Below, one piece after another: positions 61,030-64,000 of a DNA stretch of 64,000 bases. Made by a program: the position numbers and the translations under genes. The stretch is from Lacisediminihabitans profunda (GTDB lineage Bacteria > Actinomycetota > Actinomycetes > Actinomycetales > Microbacteriaceae): the NCBI RefSeq assembly GCF_008040105.1, contig NZ_VRMG01000005.1, forward strand, positions 496,001 to 560,000, read 5' to 3'. Within the stretch, counting starts at the first letter, position 1; every line of letters begins with the position of its first letter. Under the pieces are notes generated by a model. It was not told the DNA's origin. It was given only the letters and a program-made list of their open reading frames with translations, and ran no database searches.

Positions 61030-62376
61030 ATGTCAGGCAGTCCCGTGTATGAGCTGATCATGCTGGGCATCGGCCTGCTCCTGACCGTCGGCACCGGTTT
61101 CTTCGTCGCCTCGGAGTTCTCGCTCGTCAACCTCAATCGGTCCGACCTGGAGTCGCGCGTGGCGCGCGGCGAGAAGAACCTGGGCCTCACCATCGGCGCG
61201 CTCAAGGTCACCTCGACCCACCTCTCGAGCGCCCAGCTCGGCATCACCCTCACGACGCTGCTCACCGGATACACCATGCAGCCGGCGATCAGTTCGCTCC
61301 TGGTCGCCCCGCTCACCGCGATCGGCTGGTCGAAGGGCGTGATCACCGTCGTCGCCTCCATCGCCGCGGTCGCAATCGCCACGTTGGTCTCGATGATCAT
61401 CGGCGAACTCGTGCCCAAGAACTTCGCCCTCGCGCTGCCGCTGCCCACCGCCAAGCTCGTGATCCCCTTCCAGGTGGGCTTCACCACGGTGTTCCGGCCG
61501 TTCGTCACGGTGCTCAACAACACGGCCAACCTCATGCTGCGAGCCGTGGGCATCGAGCCGAAGGAGGAGCTCTCCTCCGCACGCACCGCGGAGGAGCTGC
61601 GTTCCCTCGTGCGCCGTTCGGCGCACGAGGGCAGCCTGGACCGTGACACGGCGACCCTGCTCGCCCGAACCCTCGTGTTCAGCGAGCACATCGCGGCCGA
61701 CGTGATGACTCCGCGGCCGAGGGTGTCGAGCGTGGAGCGGGGCGACTCGGCGCAGACGGTGCTCGAGCTCGCGCGCAGCACCGGTTTCTCGCGGTTTCCC
61801 GTGGTCGATGAGGGGATCGACGACGTCGTGGGCCTCGTTCACGTGAAGCAGGCGATGGCCGTGCCCCGGGGCAGACGCGCCGACGTGCCGGTGTCTGCGC
61901 TGCAGACGGAGGCGCTCCGGGTGCCGGAGACCATGAAACTCGACATTCTGCTCGGCGAGCTTCGCGGCCGCGGCTATCAGATGGCCGTGGTCGTCGACGA
62001 GTACGGCGGCACCGCCGGCGTCGTCACTCTCGAGGACCTCGTGGAGGAGCTGGTGGGTGAGGTGTCAGACGAACACGACCGCACCCGCGCGGGCGTCGTG
62101 CGATCCCGGGACTGGCTCACCTTCCCCGGAATCCTTCGTCCGGACGAGCTGCTGGAGCGCGCGGATGTCGTGGTGCCGGAGGACGGCCCGTACGAGACCG
62201 TCGGTGGCTTCATCATGAGCGAGCTCGGGCGACTCCCGCTGGTCGGCGACGTCGTGGCGATCGAGGGCGGGGAATTCCGGGTGGAGCGGATGGACGGCCG
62301 TCGCATCGACCGGGTGCGGTACACCCCCACCGCTGTCGACGACGACGGTGCGGCCGAGGGCGGTGTCCGAGCATGA
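61030..62376 (+). CDS. CNNM/CorC-family (hemolysin-type) membrane protein, first copy
   Basis: This protein of about 448 residues has an N-terminal DUF21 (CNNM) domain of four helices, with FFVASEFSLVNLNRSDLESR and IIGELVPKNFALALP. A tandem CBS pair follows (VMTPRPRVSSVERGD..., DEYGGTAGVVTLEDLVEELV) and a C-terminal CorC/HlyC domain (VVPEDGPYETVGGFIMSELG). Family members act in Mg2+ or Co2+ efflux or resistance. I chose the ATG at 61030; a GTG five codons earlier is also in frame. It overlaps the second copy by four bases. Confidence 0.9.
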   Translation: MSGSPVYELIMLGIGLLLTVGTGFFVASEFSLVNLNRSDLESRVARGEKNLGLTIGALKVTSTHLSSAQLGITLTTLLTGYTMQPAISSLLVAPLTAIGWSKGVITVVASIAAVAIATLVSMIIGELVPKNFALALPLPTAKLVIPFQVGFTTVFRPFVTVLNNTANLMLRAVGIEPKEELSSARTAEELRSLVRRSAHEGSLDRDTATLLARTLVFSEHIAADVMTPRPRVSSVERGDSAQTVLELARSTGFSRFPVVDEGIDDVVGLVHVKQAMAVPRGRRADVPVSALQTEALRVPETMKLDILLGELRGRGYQMAVVVDEYGGTAGVVTLEDLVEELVGEVSDEHDRTRAGVVRSRDWLTFPGILRPDELLERADVVVPEDGPYETVGGFIMSELGRLPLVGDVVAIEGGEFRVERMDGRRIDRVRYTPTAVDDDGAAEGGVRA

Positions 62377-63413
62377 GCGATTGGGCAGGACTCGCCTGGC
62401 TGGCCGTGCTGCTGCTGGTCAACGCCTTCTTCGTCGGCGCGGAGTTCTCGGTGATCTCCGCCAGGCGGTCGCAGATCGAACCGCGCGCCGAGGCGGGCAG
62501 TCGTGCCGCGAAGTCGACCCTGTACGCGATGGAACACGCCACCCTCATGCTCGCCACCAGCCAGCTCGGTATCACCGTGTGCTCGCTGCTCATCCTCAAC
62601 GTGTCAGAACCGGCGATCCACCACCTCCTCGAGGCACCGCTCGGGCTCACCGGCTGGCCGGAGGAGGTGATCGGCACCATCGGTTTCGTCATCGCGCTCA
62701 TTCTCGTGTCGTTCCTGCACGTGGTATTCGGCGAGATGGTGCCCAAGAACCTCTCCTTCTCGGTTCCGGACCGCGCCGCCCTCCTCCTCGCGCCGCCGCT
62801 CGTGTTCCTGTCCATGGTGTTCCGGCCGATCATCTCCGGGCTCAACCACACCGCGAACGGATTCCTCCGGCTGTTCAGGGTCGAACCGAAGAACGAGGCG
62901 AACAGTGCCTTCACCGTGGATGAGGTGGCGAACATCGTCGCCCAGTCCACCAAGGAGGGCGTGCTCACCGACAGCATCGGAGCGCTCAACGCGGCCTTCG
63001 AGTTCAGCACCAAGAAGGTGAAGGACATCGCGGTCGGAATGCCGGATCTCGTGAGCCTCTCGGAGGCGGCGACACCGAAGGAGGTGGAGCGCGCGGTGGC
63101 CCGCAGCGGATTCTCTCGCTACGTGCTCGTCAATGACGAGGGCGAACCCACGGGCTACCTGCACCTCAAGGACGTGCTCGACCTGGAGGACCCGGTGGAG
63201 TTCACCGAGCCGGTGCCGCCCAAGCGCATCCGCCAGCTCATCTCCATCTTCCGCGGAACGGATCTCGAGGACGCCCTCGCGGCCATGCGCCGCTCGGGGG
63301 TGCACCTCGCCCGGGTGTTCGACGAGACCGGGGCCACCCGCGGCGTGCTGTTCCTCGAGGACATCATCGAGGAGCTGGTCGGAGAGGTGCAGGACGCGAC
63401 TCGGCGCCGCTAG
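62373..63413 (+). CDS. CNNM/CorC-family membrane protein, second copy
   Basis: This 346-residue paralogue of the upstream gene has a DUF21 domain (NAFFVGAEFSVISARRSQIE, VFGEMVPKNLSFSVP) and CBS domains (PDLVSLSEAATPKEVERAVA, TGATRGVLFLEDIIEELVGE). It ends right after them, so the C-terminal CorC domain is missing. The ATGA overlap suggests that the two proteins are made in equal amounts and may pair. Confidence 0.9.
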   Translation: MSDWAGLAWLAVLLLVNAFFVGAEFSVISARRSQIEPRAEAGSRAAKSTLYAMEHATLMLATSQLGITVCSLLILNVSEPAIHHLLEAPLGLTGWPEEVIGTIGFVIALILVSFLHVVFGEMVPKNLSFSVPDRAALLLAPPLVFLSMVFRPIISGLNHTANGFLRLFRVEPKNEANSAFTVDEVANIVAQSTKEGVLTDSIGALNAAFEFSTKKVKDIAVGMPDLVSLSEAATPKEVERAVARSGFSRYVLVNDEGEPTGYLHLKDVLDLEDPVEFTEPVPPKRIRQLISIFRGTDLEDALAAMRRSGVHLARVFDETGATRGVLFLEDIIEELVGEVQDATRRR

Positions 63414-63437
63414 CTCCTCGCCTCTTCGTCTCTCTGA

Positions 63438-63514
63438 GGGTCTGGGGCTCCGTGCCAAGGGTCGGGGTTCGGCGGGCATCTTTGGGCGGACCCTTGGCTC
63501 GGAGACCCAGACCC
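63438..63514. terminator. Large stem-loop between convergent genes
   Basis: Two 26-base arms (63438-63463 and 63489-63514) pair at 24 positions around a 25-base loop. It lies between the 3' ends of the CNNM pair and the old-yellow-enzyme gene and probably ends transcription from both sides. Confidence 0.75.
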
Positions 63515-63547
63515 GACCCCACGCCCTGGTGGGTTGGGGGGTGAGGG

Positions 63548-64000
63548 TCAGACGGCAGGCCACTTGGCGCGGAGGTACTGGGCCGGCCAGTAGTCGAGCT
63601 CGACACCCAGCTCGTGCGCGGCGCGCAGCACGAAGTGCGGATCCCGCATGATCGCGCGGCCGAGCATCACGGCGTCCGCCTTTCCGGAGGAGACGATCTC
63701 CTCGGCCTGGTGGGCGTCGGTGATCAGTCCGACCGCGTTCACCTCCACGCTCGAGGCGTGCTTGACGAAGTCGGCGAGGGGCACCTGGTAGCCGGGTTCG
63801 AGGGGGATGGTGACGCCGGAGACGAGCCCGCCGCTCGACACGTCGAAGAGGTCGGCGCCGGCATCCCTCGCCCAACCCGCGACCGTGGCGACCTGCTCCT
63901 TGTCGAGACCGCCCTCGGCGTAGTCGGTGGCGGAGAATCGCACGAACAGGGGAGCCCGGTCACCGGCCTCCGCGCGAACGGCGCGCACCACCTCGAGCAG
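63548..64000 (-). CDS. Old yellow enzyme-family NADH:flavin oxidoreductase, C-terminal part
   Basis: The last 150 residues of an FMN-dependent ene-reductase are open to the window edge. Visible features are APLFVRFSATDYAEGGLD, GADLFDVSSGG, and the FMN phosphate region VGLITDAHQAEEIVSSGKAD followed by MLGRAIMRDPHFVLRAAHEL. The order and the ending ...YWPAQYLRAKW resemble YqjM/NamA-type enzymes, which reduce activated C=C bonds. The N-terminus lies outside the window. Confidence 0.88.
   Translation of the reverse strand: MLEVVRAVRAEAGDRAPLFVRFSATDYAEGGLDKEQVATVAGWARDAGADLFDVSSGGLVSGVTIPLEPGYQVPLADFVKHASSVEVNAVGLITDAHQAEEIVSSGKADAVMLGRAIMRDPHFVLRAAHELGVELDYWPAQYLRAKWPAV

Noticed and set aside
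1-64000. CRISPR array, prophage or defence island
   Set aside because: No evenly spaced direct repeats with unique spacers, no cas, phage structural, restriction or toxin-antitoxin genes were recognised.

Overview
The window is high-GC DNA with tightly packed genes on both strands. Most operons overlap by 1-4 bases (ATGA, GTGA or TTGA), GTG and even TTG starts are common, and many genes carry a TANNNT box 6-8 bases before the start codon, as in leaderless actinobacterial transcripts. The Kgd-type 2-oxoglutarate decarboxylase, the SigH/RsrA pair, the tmRNA tag AKTNRADFALAA, the DUF3039 protein and the GuaB1-type enzyme all point to Actinobacteria, most likely Microbacteriaceae. That placement is inference from gene content; no rRNA is present.

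Layout: 0-7 kb holds a cut-off hypothetical gene, an EcsC-like protein, a Wzm/Wzt (TagG/TagH)-type polysaccharide exporter, a sugar-1-phosphate nucleotidyltransferase, and an ABC ATPase with a 300-residue disordered N-terminus plus its permease. 7-13.5 kb is housekeeping: pncB, the murI-rph-rdgB-Nramp run, a HEAT-repeat protein and a DedA protein. 13.6-14.3 kb has tRNA-Leu(UAG) and a gene-free block of tandem and inverted repeats. 15.6-19 kb is a nonulosonic (sialic-like) acid cassette: a NeuA-HAD fusion, a short NeuB and a putative glycosyltransferase. 19-23.6 kb is a Tad pilus locus. 23.6-27.9 kb has a LysE exporter, a geranylgeranyl-reductase-like flavoprotein, an MFS transporter and prfB.

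27.9-40.2 kb is an accessory carbohydrate region with two modules. Module 1 has a CUT1 ABC transporter whose binding protein is frameshifted, a Gfo/Idh/MocA-aldo/keto reductase fusion, and a LacI regulator; two identical 12-bp palindromic operators lie in its divergent promoter region. Module 2 has a LacI regulator, a Gfo/Idh/MocA oxidoreductase and a complete CUT1 binding protein and permease set. It is bracketed by two direct copies of one palindromic repeat. Neither module encodes a transport ATPase, so a shared MsiK-type ATPase elsewhere is expected.

40.3-43.8 kb holds ftsEX, smpB and ssrA. 43.8-51.5 kb carries an amylosucrase, a 3-hydroxybutyrate dehydrogenase/LysR/MHS-transporter set with matched promoters, a universal stress protein, a crcB pair and a HisN-like phosphatase. 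51.5-51.8 kb is a polypyrimidine tract ending in a 30-bp inverted repeat. 51.8-64 kb is again core: rsgA, aroA, sigH-rsrA, kgd, guaB1, two CNNM/CorC-type membrane proteins and a cut-off old-yellow-enzyme gene.

I see no CRISPR array, insertion sequence, phage or recognisable defence system. The best candidates for something undescribed are the three non-coding repeat structures, the repeat-bracketed sugar module and the NeuA-HAD/NeuB/glycosyltransferase cassette.
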